Shown: one piece after another, positions 35,407 to 46,378 of the stretch
Position numbering within the stretch: position 1 is the first letter of the stretch
How the letters are laid out: each line of letters begins with the position of its first letter
Assembly: GCA_030765065.1 (NCBI GenBank)
Contig: CM060979.1
Span: forward strand, 107,186,350-107,250,349
Source of the DNA: Deroplatys truncata
Lineage: Eukaryota; Arthropoda; Insecta; Mantodea; Mantidae
Reading direction: 5' to 3'
Length of the DNA stretch: 64,000 nt
The notes under the pieces: generated by a model
What the model was told of the DNA's origin: nothing
Database searches by the model: none
What the model saw: the letters and a program-made list of their open reading frames with translations, nothing else
Made by a program: the position numbers and the translations under genes

Positions 35407-38029
35407 TTTTTAAACATTCGATTTGAAACAATTAATTCTTTCGTTGTTACATTCATACATTACTTCCTCATTCACTGCAATAATTATCGTGATAACAATA
35501 TGACGCTTAAGCAACTCCTGTGTGCAAATATTTCTTCACCATTCTTCTCCCTTCTGCTAATCCTATTTCCATCCATATATATTTCATGGTTTTAACAGTT
35601 TCTTTCATTCATGTTCTACGTGATCTTTCTTTCTCTTCCTGCCTTCAGGGATCCATTCCAACAATTATCTTAGTATTCCAAAATCTCGTGGTGCCAAGTT
35701 TAATTCTGATACTATATATGCCACTGCAAAACTGTTTTAAGGATCTGTCTCTTTCTGGGTTTACTTGTTATTTGTGGTTGCATTTTTAATTTTGTGATTA
35801 ACAGATCCAAAGCAAGCTCAACTTTGTTGCTTTTTATAAATGCCACTCTTCTTTCACGTGTAAATGCTGTATTTAGTCATTTAACAACACCGACTTTCTC
35901 TGTTTTGATATTATGTATGTATGTATGTATGTATGTATGTATGTATGTGTGTGTGTGTGCGTTTGCGTGTGCGTGTGCGTGTGCGTGTGCGTGTGTGTAT
36001 GCGAGTGGCGCACCAGTATAGATTATTTACTCTCTAATAAACCATTTTGACGCTCACAACAAAGGGTAACGTTTTAAAATATATTTGTTTAGATTGAATT
36101 ATTTTATGTTGATATGGTTAATTGGAGTTCTTTAGCGTATGCTTTTCTTACCTTCTATATCACCCGCATTGGCTGCACCAAAGCGTTTGAATGCTTTAAA
36201 GCTTTAAAAACTTTATTTGCAGAAATTAAGTAGTTCGGTGAAACGAAAGAGCAGATCCTTAAAGAGGAACACACGCTGATGCAAAATCATTTAAACAGTC
36301 CAATGGCGGTAACAGGAGGTGAAATATAACCTGAATCTTCCGTTGTTACGGTTGCATTTTATACTTTATTTTCCAATAGGCGACAGGACTGAAAACTCAT
36401 ATCCCGATAAAAACTAACGTAGAGAAAAGTAGTATATGCAGTAGCAGATACGTCAATATCTGCAAAAGTAGAAACCACCAAAAAAGCAAGCAAACTAAAC
36501 GCTGCCATTACGTATAGAAATTTTCTAAAATAAAGCCTTATATTGCTTTTAATGAGGCTTTTGAAATGAGGACGTAGTTGTTTTGTTTTCGTGGCGATAC
36601 ATTTATTTGTTTATTATTTTTGTTGTAATTTGCTATTTTTTTTAATGTCTACATCTCTTGAATGCTATATCTCAAGAAAATAAGAAGATTCTAGTATGAT
36701 TTTGCTATTATGTTTATTACCTGTTGAAGGACATTGTGCGTGTATCACATCCTTAATGGTTTGAAGTTTTGTGTGAAAGAGAATAATTATAGGAGGACCA
36801 AGCAACTGTCACCGTTGATTCAGCTCCGATCTGTCAAAACATAAAATGATTTTCTTGATAGAATCTAAACAATTTTGCTGTATAATAGGTAAACATGTAG
36901 CTGTTTTGTATGCTATAAATGCATAAATCATTGCTACAAACTGATCTGTTTACTCTATGCTACATTTTGCTTGAACATGTTTACTATGCGTTTCAATTCG
37001 TGTCTCCTTTCTCATTTTCCGATTGGCTTCACAAGTGCTGCGTTGTTCACTCGCAATTTTAGACATTTACATAACAGGTATAATTTTAGACTTGTGTCTA
37101 TTTACCACTAAGCAGCGATTCCATGATTAATAAACCTACTATAAACGACCAATCTAACGTCATTTGAACGCATGCAATTTGATCTCCCTAAATAGAATGC
37201 ACGTACCCTAACGTGCATAAAAAACGGCTTATTCCCTTAGATCGCAATAGTATTTTTACCTTCCTAAGGTTTCCACCTTCACGACTCCACCCAGCTGGTA
37301 TTGGTCCTCTATGTGATTGGTCTAAAACAATTCAGTAACGGAAACGAACCAATAAACCATGTTATAATCAACGTAAAATAAAGGGGTGGTTCGAATACTG
37401 CATCTATAAAAAAGCTTCACTACAATAGGTACACAAGAAAAGCCAAACCAATTTCAACATAATTCGGCCTTCTAGAATAAATGGGCAGAATTTTTCGCAT
37501 GTTTGGTTAAACCGACGATATTTATACAAGAGCTTTTATCAGCGACATGGATACGAAGTTAAAGTAATTGCCGCTATCGAAAGGGATTAAGAAAATCGAC
37601 ATTAAAAACCGGTAGTGTAGCATAAAAATACAAGATTTAATTACCGTTTGGCAGTTCAACCATATTTTGAGAGGTAAAGTGCACTTCCAATCCAGTAGCT
37701 AACATTATGCTCGAAAAACAAGGTGGTCACGTTGGCAGAGGGTAGGGCTAGATTTGTTAGACCTACATAAACAGCTGTGCTCCATTAAGGACCACATTTT
37801 GTGCACTTCAGTATAAGCATTTGGTTGACAGTTGGTATTGTCCATTCTCACACAAGTAGAAAGTGTATTGTTATCATTGTTATTATTATTATTATTACGA
37901 AAAGGTATAAATAGAACATTTGTATTACTCACAAAAGCAGTAGTAACATGTAAAGTTCACGGCATTATTCTGCATTAGTGCAGTGAATAATTAATACAAT
38001 TAAAAAAAAAACAATCTAGGAGGACAACC
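35407..38029. other. AT-rich intergenic DNA with promoter-like motifs near its end
   Basis: Around 37290-37410 there are three CCAAT-type motifs (two ATTGG, one CCAAT) followed by a TATA-like TCTATAAAAAAG at about 37402. No coding frame follows in the next few hundred bases, so promoter function is only suggested. An (ATT)n run of five to six units lies at about 37880. Confidence 0.35.
35912..36002. repeat. Compound microsatellite (ATGT)n-(GT)n-(GCGTGT)n
   Basis: About eight ATGT units run into a GT stretch and then GCGTGT units. The 75-codon plus-strand frame across it (MYVCMYVC..., then alternating Cys/Ala) is its translation, not a gene. Confidence 0.95.
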
Positions 38030-38400
38030 TCACGCTTGGCTTTTGTTGGTTATAAAACGTTTATCCACATGAAAAGTGCAGTGGTTTGGAGTATAGTCAT
38101 CCTGTCCTCAGGTGAGGAATACGCGTGGGTTAGAGCCTTCCCTTGGGGTTGCGGATTTTTCGGCCCACTTATAGGACTGGTGCCCTCTCAACTGTGTGAT
38201 ACATTTGAGAAGTTACAATAAGTTTTATAGGTCACGAATACTAAAATTCCAAATGGGGATGCGTGATACTGACCACTTCATCTGACTCCATAGGCTGGAT
38301 GATCGTCCACCTCTATCGTTCGAATGTGGACGTGAGGTCGCCAGTCGGGTTGGTCGATTCAGGAGGGCTGTCATGTCACGGAAAGAAAAAGCTCGTTGAA
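38030..38400 (+). mobile_element. Possible tRNA-derived SINE, family 5
   Basis: A GC-richer block with a box A-like AGTGGTTTGGAGTATAG near 38080 and a decayed box B-like GTGGGTTAGAGCCTTCCC near 38127. A body follows with GGCTGGATGATCGTCCACC (38292-38310). There is no second copy in this window, so the family is inferred from layout only. Confidence 0.4.
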
Positions 38401-39820
38401 AATATAATGCTAAAGCAGTCAGAGATAAAAGAAATGAGTTTATGATTCTACTGTTTGACAAATATACAAAGATACACTTTTCAACGTTGTCCGAATAAAA
38501 AATTACTTAATGACAATATCACCAGAGAAAATTGATCGCTTACTTTGGAAAGCATGCAATAAAAAGGGGAAATTATAAAAATAAAGCTCTTGAATATCGT
38601 CATATCTTATACTCCTTGGAAAGCATAATGGGTTCTAATTAAAGCACGATTTGGAGCCAGATTCATATTCCTTACTTGCGGCACAGCACTCAACTCATTC
38701 AAGTATCGACTCATCCACTATGGTAGCCAGAGAAATTTATTTGAGTACGGTATAAGTGTGAGGTGAGTGGCCACTCACTGCAAGACCATTAAATAACCAT
38801 GGGCAGAATTGAATAGGCCCATAATTTGTTGTTAACAAGCGTTAACTCTGAACGTTAGAGAGGATATCGCTTTATTCACTGGATTCGCAGATTCACACTC
38901 TTCCACGTACGCTATGCTGTTCCAAGCATTTCATTTGTGGATTAAAATGTCAACGATCGTGTGTTTTTCTTCGTAGAAAAGCGCATGTGCATTTAAAGAA
39001 GCACAGCAATGTGTTTGAATATAAAACTTCAAAACAAAATATCTACTTCGGAAATATTGACAAACGAATTAAATTATCACGAATTTAACATCAATGTAAA
39101 TGTATTCACTTAATATTTATAAACACAGATCAATAACGGCTTCTTTACTGCCTTCTCCAGATTTCCCCACTATTTTTAGTGTTTATAATTACTAGCAAAA
39201 TTCAGCATGTCAAGAAAACGAGAAATAAGCATTTATGACAACTGTTTTGAAAGCACAATCGTATATTTGTTATAATTTCAAAGTTTTATAAGGGCTTTTA
39301 CATAAAAATTCAGGGAGTCATTTTAAATGATAAAATAGCATTGGAAAGTACTGGTAAAAATAACTGTATATGAAAGAAATGTTTTATTATATAAATTAAC
39401 AACACATGAGTTAAATGCAAAATATAATGCATCTATAGCCGCTGTTTGGAGCAAATTGCAAAAATATATACGGAGATCCCATATTATCTCCCTTTAAAGT
39501 AATAATCCTAATTAACCTTAAAGTTTAGTAGGCAATATATAAAGAAAGTTTTTATAATATGTGTTAAGCAGATACCAGAGGTACGTATCTACATTATTAC
39601 GCGAGTACGACATTTTTGAAGCCTACAGTTATTTTCATGTTATTACAGTACGTGATGGTTTAGTTGAAAAATTATCATTTTGAGGCTACCTGACCGATCT
39701 AGGAGGGGGACGGTGCCCTAATGACGGTCCGAGTGCTGAAAAACTCTGTCAGTGTCACCCTTCACTACCTAGTCGCTCAGTATAGTTAATTTGTTGCCAG
39801 TTGCAGTTTCGGAGTGAAAT
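38401..39820. other. AT-rich DNA upstream of the secreted-protein candidate
   Basis: Nothing recognised until about 39690-39790, a GC-richer stretch with an initiator-like CTCAGTATAG at 39777-39786 just upstream of the start codon at 39821. Confidence 0.35.
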
Positions 39821-41117
39821 ATGGGAAATATCCTGATATCTTTGACCGTCCTTGCTTCGCTGGCTTTCGCATTATTACAAGCAGGTATTGTTTGTTCTCT
39901 TCTGAATTTCAGATTTCAAGCTAACGCAGATTTTTAATAGTAAAGGTTTTGCGATTAGGCAGTTAAGGATTACCAACTGTCCTGTGGAATATAGTGCTAT
40001 CCCTTTCTATTTGACATGTTTCAACTTAAAACAAATGCAGTATAGGTGTGCGACCTTCATGAATGGATTATTAATGAACGAATTTAAAATAAAAGTAAAT
40101 ACATGAGTATGTAACTCACCTAAATGATATTCGATTCATTATTGTTATGCTTCTGCGGACCAAGAATTAAAGTTTTTGTTTTATTTATTTATGGACGCTC
40201 TTTAACTGCTTTGGTTCTTAACATTCCATCTAAATTGGGCGTGAAAGAACGAAATTTTTGCTCAGAGGCCTCTTTGCCAGACTTAGGTTCTTTTACATGC
40301 CGTAAATCTACGACACGAGACCACCGACTTTACTTCCCTTCCGAAACGTTTTTACGCCCGAAAAAAAAATCCATCACCCTCCGCCGGATTTGAAGTTGCG
40401 ATCTTTGGATCTAGAGGCCAGCATGGTATCCTTAATGTTGTTGAGCGCACACGCACTTCAGATTCACAGACTTACAAAGCATCTCTGTTTTAGTGCAATG
40501 AATTTGTTCAGCATTTTTTTTCAGACTTTATGTTTCGTTTTCTATGCCCTTAACAGCAACTCATTTAACCTGTCTTCTGTCACTGTACTCTTTAAAAAGC
40601 TTTTATTAATTTTTGGATTTAAAAATTATTATTGAGCTTTTGTTGACGTCATTAGCAACCTAAGACATAAGTGAATCGGTGCAGAGATCAACTTACCAAA
40701 CAGCTGTTATCAACAAAGTACTTTATGAACCCTTTCTCGTTGCACCTCACACTTTTCTGATAGCAATACTGGATGCAACGACTTGAAATATTGAATCAGA
40801 GCAATTGTATTGAGAATATTATTGTTTAGTGATAGTGTTCTCTGCTTTTCGACCACAACAATATCGTTTAGCTGCGTTTCCAACATATACGAAAAGTGGC
40901 AGTGACAATGAGTTCGTATCTGCATTGCGTTTGAAGTAAACTCAAATTTGTAATTACACATGATTATGAATTTGTCTGTGTATCATTTGCCTAGATCAGA
41001 AATAATAACTCAGGAGGCGTTTAATTTTTCGGTATTCACAGGCACCCCCTCCCCGTAACACAAATCCTGCCTCTGATTTTGGCACTTATGTGAGATTTGA
41101 GTATGAGTGTCCTTCAG
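39821..41117 (+). CDS. Candidate secreted protein: signal-peptide exon and sushi-like exon (partial)
   Basis: Exon at 39821-39884: ATG opens MGNILISLTVLASLAFALLQ, a hydrophobic signal peptide, and ends GCAG/GTATTG in phase 1. Exon at 41042-41117: acceptor ttcggtattcacag, donor TTCAG/GTAAGG; only one frame is open, reading APPPRNTNPASDFGTYVRFE then YECPS. Pro-rich start, GTYVRFEYEC and a following Gly fit the first half of a sushi/CCP module (V-x-Y/F-x-C-x-x-G). Joining the two exons directly would hit a stop, so at least one exon between them is missed or the pairing is wrong. A family 2 SINE sits in the intervening DNA. A further in-phase piece at about 41834-41884 is possible. Sushi proteins are extracellular adhesion or complement-like proteins; function here is inference. 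Confidence 0.45.
40178..40437 (-). mobile_element. tRNA-derived SINE, family 2, copy b
   Basis: Matches 21086-21336 over about 250 bp. The minus-strand head at the right end reads GGATACCATGCTGGCC then a worn box B (complement of GGATTTGAAGTTGCG). It lies between the two exons of the secreted-protein candidate, so it would be intronic. Confidence 0.7.
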
Positions 41118-42358
41118 GTAAGGACTATGAAAAAAAATCCATATTTCATTGTGGCATAAGCATTAGTATTCCTAAAAATGAAAATATTGAAAATACGCCG
41201 CTTATCTTAAGGTGATTTTGATACTGCTGTACATTATGGGTGCGAAACATGTATACCTACAAAAACAAGACGTCACCGAATCCAAGTTTGAGAAATAATT
41301 CCACTGAGGGATGCATCAGGTTATACATCTCCAAATGAAGCCGTAACCTAGAATTTAAAATCATACCATTTCCAGGATAAGATTAAGAAATACAGAAAGG
41401 AGTTGGGTAAATAATAGCTTAAAGCCACAATCAGTGTAAAATAAATATAACAACGGAAAGGTAAAACGTAGTGTAGAAATACAATGTACCAGATACAAAA
41501 AGATACGCCAAATTGGGGTCGGACCGGAAGGGTGCCTAATCGGGATGAGCCAAAATATTTGGGGTATCAAAAACTTGAGTCTGATTTGAAACATTCCGTG
41601 CCACGGATGGGATTAAACCGCAAATATTCGGCTTCTGTTTCAAATCTGATTCAACTTTCTAAACTTTACATGGACAGTGCGAGACAAAAATTATTAACCT
41701 TTAACTACTAAATATCAGTTGAAGACACTGACGATGTCGAATACTACAGAACTTTAGTGATCTCTGAAACATTTCTTTTAGCCCACAACTAAAGTTTATC
41801 ATCACTGTATATTCATTTGACACATATTTACAGCAGAAGTGGCTCCATACCCGGAGTTAAACTATACCTCTGTCTCCTTTTATTGTATAAGCCTTAATTT
41901 ATTAAAAAGGGAAATTAGTAACGGAACACGCTACTAAAATTTGTCTTGTAAACTGGCATGCCTAAAATACTCGTTATATAATTTGAAAATCTATTATTAG
42001 TTTTAATTTCCTGGACGGTTACCTTTTACGCGCAATAAAGTTAAACACATATTACTTTAAAATTTAACTTTTTAGCAATTCCTTGTCTCCGCAATTTCGA
42101 GCCTTCAAAATGATCCTCACGTTAGAATTTTTATTCGGTCCCTTGAAACTTCTCATACTCATTTCGAAAAGTTTAACTTTTAACATTGTGGATACATTTT
42201 TATCTATCGTTGACTTGTTTTTTAACGCAAGACTCCTTTTAAACGATACGCATGCAGTGCTTCACACATTAATTTTCTTAAGCTAAAACAAGTTAAAACA
42301 TATACAAAAGTGTTCTGAGGACAATTATCAGATAAAAGAAACGCTCAAAAAAGAAAAT
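41118..42358. other. AT-rich DNA, possibly intronic, no clear exon
   Basis: A weak exon candidate at 41834-41884 has acceptor cacatatttacag and donor GTATAAG, would enter and leave in phase 1, and reads EVAPYPELNYTSVSFY. It agrees with the phase left by the sushi-like exon but is too short to judge. Confidence 0.3.
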
Positions 42359-42369
42359 ATATTTGTAAT

Positions 42370-42734
42370 TAACTAACTAAAAGGTTGAAACGGCCCAACT
42401 GGGCGAGAACCTTCCCTTCTTAACTCCCACCCGAACCGAGGACTCACACCCCCAGGACAAATGACAATGCCCGTCTGAAGGAGGGCAGAGAGTGGAGAAG
42501 TAGAGTGGGTGATCAGCCACATGCCGGAAGTGTGTGATAGATGCAGATGAGAGGTGAAGAAAGATAGGTGATAATGGAGCACCGGTGGAATGAAACATGG
42601 CTAGGCAAACCGGAGAAAACTCGCCCAGATGCCGCTTTCTCCACTACAAATTCCACATGCGGGTCCCTGGGATTGAAGTTGGGCTGCCTTGGTAATAGGC
42701 GAGAGGTCTAACCTCTCGACCACTGCGCCGCCCC
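42370..42734 (-). mobile_element. tRNA-derived SINE, family 3, with perfect target duplication
   Basis: The minus-strand head begins at 42734: GCGCAGTGGTCGAGAGG (box A region) and CTTCAATCCCAGG (box B-like). The body is 365 bp, with a TTAG-repeat tail at the left end (complement of taactaacta). It is flanked by an exact 11-base duplication ATATTTGTAAT at 42359-42369 and 42735-42745. Confidence 0.85.
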
Positions 42735-42879
42735 ATATTTGTAATAGGACCATAACATTTGGTTTTAAGGCCAATACTTTGAAAATTACAATACACATTC
42801 TATAGTCTGCCAAAGATTTGCTTTTTAACACAGGAGATCCCTCCAGCCTTACCATTTTGAATATTTTGAGTTTGTGTTT

Positions 42880-43197
42880 GTTTCTGCAGGATTAGTTTGT
42901 TAGTGGGGTAGTGCCCTTAACAAATATGCAATAAGAGTTTTCTCTTTTAGAGGAGTTGTCTTCACAGGGTCATCGACTATCCTCTATCCGTATACCTGCA
43001 CCGTAGGGCAGCACCTCCATATTTATAACCTGTGGAGAAAAGAGGGTCCAGTTATTATAAACCCCACAGAAATTGGGCACCTTGTTGATCCACGAGTACT
43101 ACTGCCGTTGCTATTTGGAGTCATGTGCCAACCTAGAGACGCATCCAGCAAGGATATACTGGTCACCTGTATGTTTACATGGTGACGAGAACTGGAG
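42880..43197 (+). mobile_element. Possible LTR end with primer-binding site
   Basis: At 43179 the sequence ends TTTACA and continues TGGTGACGAGAACTGG, the layout of an LTR 3' end (ACA) followed by a TGG-starting primer-binding site. The 5' border is not defined. A purine-rich stretch follows (43200-43290). The minus-strand 84-codon frame over it is antisense. Confidence 0.25.
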
Positions 43198-43935
43198 ATC
43201 TGAAGAGAAGCGAAACAGTCGAGGTTAAACGCCAAAAGTGGAAGCGACGAGAAGAGAGAAGACGAGAAGCAGAACAATAACAGAAGAATTAGGGATGTGC
43301 GGTATAAACTAAAGAATAAGCAATTTTAGAAATGAATGAGTAGAGCACGTGCACTTTCAGAATAAAAGAAAGGGACCGCTTGAACTTTAAAAGTCCCCGT
43401 TGCAGCACACTCATATCTCGAGAGTCTCCTTAGTACAATAGCACTCATTTCGTTACCGAAATCTCCCTTATAACCTCAGTGCATGGAATATGTGCTGCGC
43501 CCTGGTGGATCTTTCAGGCGGCAAATGTGTTGCTTCCATCTCTCAGCTAATGCCAGAAAACACAGCGTTGGTTGAAGATCAAACAGTAGTTATTGTCATT
43601 GTTATGAGAGCAGCAGAGAAGAAATTCGTAATATCGCAATGTTACGTGTTTTGTTGTTAGGTGTAATAACAATTGTTCCATTACCCATAGTATTAAGTTT
43701 TATTCATTTCCATAAATTGTACAACTCAGACCTGAAAAGAGATGTTTTTTTACAGTAAACTGTAAAGCGTAAATTCATGTATTATCACAGGTAGGTTACA
43801 TTTAACTGATGCATGAATAAAATTGCACAATATTTATTACGCTCAGACATAAACATTACTTTCATTGTCAAAGATGTCACCCTGTAAAGTTTCTGATTTT
43901 TTTTCAGTGTCCGAGGTTAGGCCTATAATTTCAAT

Positions 43936-44319
43936 TGTAACCTTTTTGTTACCCAGGCTGTCACATGAAATACCATGGCTGTCGGGTTCTGATATTGTGG
44001 CGTATTAATAATTTGGGGTTTTATTGTCATTACCAGACATATTGTTATTTTCGTCTGGGATGACGTCACTCCTGGCTGGGAGTATTTGCTAGCCACGAGT
44101 GGTGGGGATATAGCGTCTGTCTTGCTGAGTATTCTGTGAGAAGCGGATCGCGCGTGCAAGCCGGCCTTTGGGTCGGTGAACATCTCCCCAAACGACTGGG
44201 AAATAAATATAGGAATGTATAAGTAGATATGTGTCATGGAGTTTGTACAGTGAAAACCCACGTCTTCCTCTTAACCTCCACACCACGTTTCGGTCCTCCG
44301 CAGTCAAGTATACGTCCCC
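43936..44319 (+). mobile_element. Possible solo LTR
   Basis: Starts TGTAACCTTTTTGTTAC and is flanked by TCAAT on both sides (43931-43935, 44320-44324), suggesting a 5-base target duplication. It contains a TATA-like AATAAATATAG (about 44200-44210) and a TTTCGGTCCTCCG stretch near 44288 that resembles a primer-binding region. The right end is CCCC rather than CA, which weakens the case. Confidence 0.3.
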
Positions 44320-44627
44320 TCAATGTACGTGATGGGTAAAATTAATTTAATTTTTCATGTGAACCTTTAGGCCTCTACCTAGCATGTAACAGTATGGATT
44401 ACCAGACAGAATGCATTTAATAGTTTCATAAAATATGCCAAAGACATAAAAATCATATTTTCATTATACCAGACTTAGGATTATGTTGTGTATAGACTTA
44501 CTTCCTTATCAGAAAAACAAACATTAAAACACAATTGAAAAGGTCTCCACTAGCTAGACCTGCTGTACCTGTATACCTCGCCACACTAATTTAAATATAT
44601 TTTGTTCAATGGTGGTGTGTTGTAATC

Positions 44628-45417
44628 ACTTTCTTTACCACGTACATAGAAGATAGACTTCCACCCAAAAGTTCGATAACGGGTTTTCAACGGAAATACA
44701 TGTTTTGGGATCCCCCGAATAAAAAAAGTATTTTTAGAAAATAAATCCGTGTATATATCTGTGGTCTGTGAACAGTATAACTCAAAAACGAGAAATAGGA
44801 TAAAGATGCGACACGAAGATTTTGAATAAAATCCCCCACCATCTACTACCCTTTTCATGGAACATTTTTGGAAAATTGTGATTTTTTAAAAAATAGCTAA
44901 CGGTTTTGATTAAAATATCGTATATTAAAGATACTCACAAGACAAATAATAAGCATATCTAAATTTTCTGGGAATAGCCTGTGGAAAAATCTTTTAAACT
45001 TGTAAACGTTAAGCGAAATACGAAAACGTACCATACAAAAAATGTAGTTCCTTAAAACACACAATTTATTTAAAATACCCTTTTCTGTGGCATAAGCCGT
45101 TTCTGGGATATCCGTTATTAAAGGTTCGAATTGTTCAATACCTGTCATTCGTTTAGTCTCATCGATGGTCAGTTGTTTCTCGCGATTGCATGGAAACAAT
45201 ATGGAATTTAAGGATAGTATATAGCATACAGTTCTTAAACATTTGACTATCATTGTTCTCTTTGTGTCTATAACGAAATATATAATGTAGCTATTTTTGC
45301 AAAAGCTTATTTGGATGAAATGTAATAAATAGAAAAATAAGCTTTAGTAAGAACAGTTTGTATACCCACTAATAAAGATAAAGGGTAGAGAAAGTCATGT
45401 GAATGTATCACATCGGA
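44628..45417 (-). mobile_element. HINE-like element, copy F (subfamily 2)
   Basis: From ACTTTCTTTACCACG to GTAGAGAAAGTCATG...CATCGGA. It contains TTTCTCGCGATTGCATGG at about 45176-45193, the subfamily 2 marker. The microsatellite is nearly lost (GTGTATATATCTGTGG). The 90- and 118-codon minus-strand frames are translations of the element. Confidence 0.8.
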
Positions 45418-45953
45418 TCTTTTTAATACTATTATACCATTCCATTTAATTTCCCAGATAAGAAAAGTTCTAGCTTAAATGACTATTTCTAATGCCATAT
45501 CGCTGGCTCAGTATTACAAGGTTGTATGTAGTAGCATGTAACTTATGAGAAACAATAGTTTTAAATGTCAGATTATGAGTGAGCAGTGTGTTGATATTAT
45601 CCGGCCATTATTTTGTTTATCTCCTAAACAAATATAAAAATATACATTATACATACTATTAACTTCATAATATTATTATTTTTGAAGAAGTTATTTAGTG
45701 TTATATTTCTACATAGAACCTTGTAACACAAACCATAATGTATAATAAACAACAAAGTTGTATGTCATACTACAAGATTATAGAGGATAAGTACGTAAAA
45801 CAAATAATTTGTTCATGTTATATATATTTATTGTATAGAAAATATTATAACGCTTTTCGCTTTAGTTATTATAAAGTCCAGTCTATAAAATAATTAAAAT
45901 TACTCAAGAAATTTGCTGAAAAATAATCAGCTCTGCTTTCTATATTGATTTCA

Positions 45954-45954
<1 letters not shown>

Positions 45955-45999
<45 letters not shown>
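45955..45999. repeat. (AAT)n microsatellite
   Basis: About 15 perfect AAT units; read in one frame it gives the poly-Asn tract of a spurious 71-codon frame. Confidence 0.95.
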
Positions 46000-46002
<3 letters not shown>

Positions 46003-46378
46003 CATATTGTGGCCCAAAGACAATATGGAATCATATTTTAATAATACCAGTTTCAATTTATATAATAGGTTGTCACAAAGTGAATAATACTAAAAAAATA
46101 ACATCTGAACAAGCTGACTCAAATAAGCTACTTAGGAATTTTGCTCTTGGCAATGCTTGAAAATAATATTGTACAGCATTATCATAATACAATCACTAAT
46201 TTTTAGTAATGTGAAGTGAACATACATAGTACAATAGCTTCCCCATCCTTGTAAATTTTTACAGAACTAAAGAATAACAAGGTATTTGTTCAGAAAATAA
46301 AAAACCAGCTTTCAATAGTGATGGTTTAACTAAATGTGCTAAATTGATAACACAAAATATGCAAATGAAATATAATAC

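Noticed and set aside
35794-36021. Cys/Ala-rich 75-codon frame
   Set aside because: Translation of a compound microsatellite.
39690-39780. Possible SINE head upstream of the signal-peptide exon
   Set aside because: GC-richer and loosely box A-like, but no B box and no second copy in the window.
43450-43640. Open frames after a plausible acceptor (one of about 60 codons reading CALVDLSGGKCVASISQLMP)
   Set aside because: At least two frames stay open over much of the stretch, no donor or domain was seen, and it could not be joined in phase to another exon.
44897-45253. 118-codon minus-strand frame
   Set aside because: Inside HINE-like copy F; it has no equivalent open frame in sister copies C and G.
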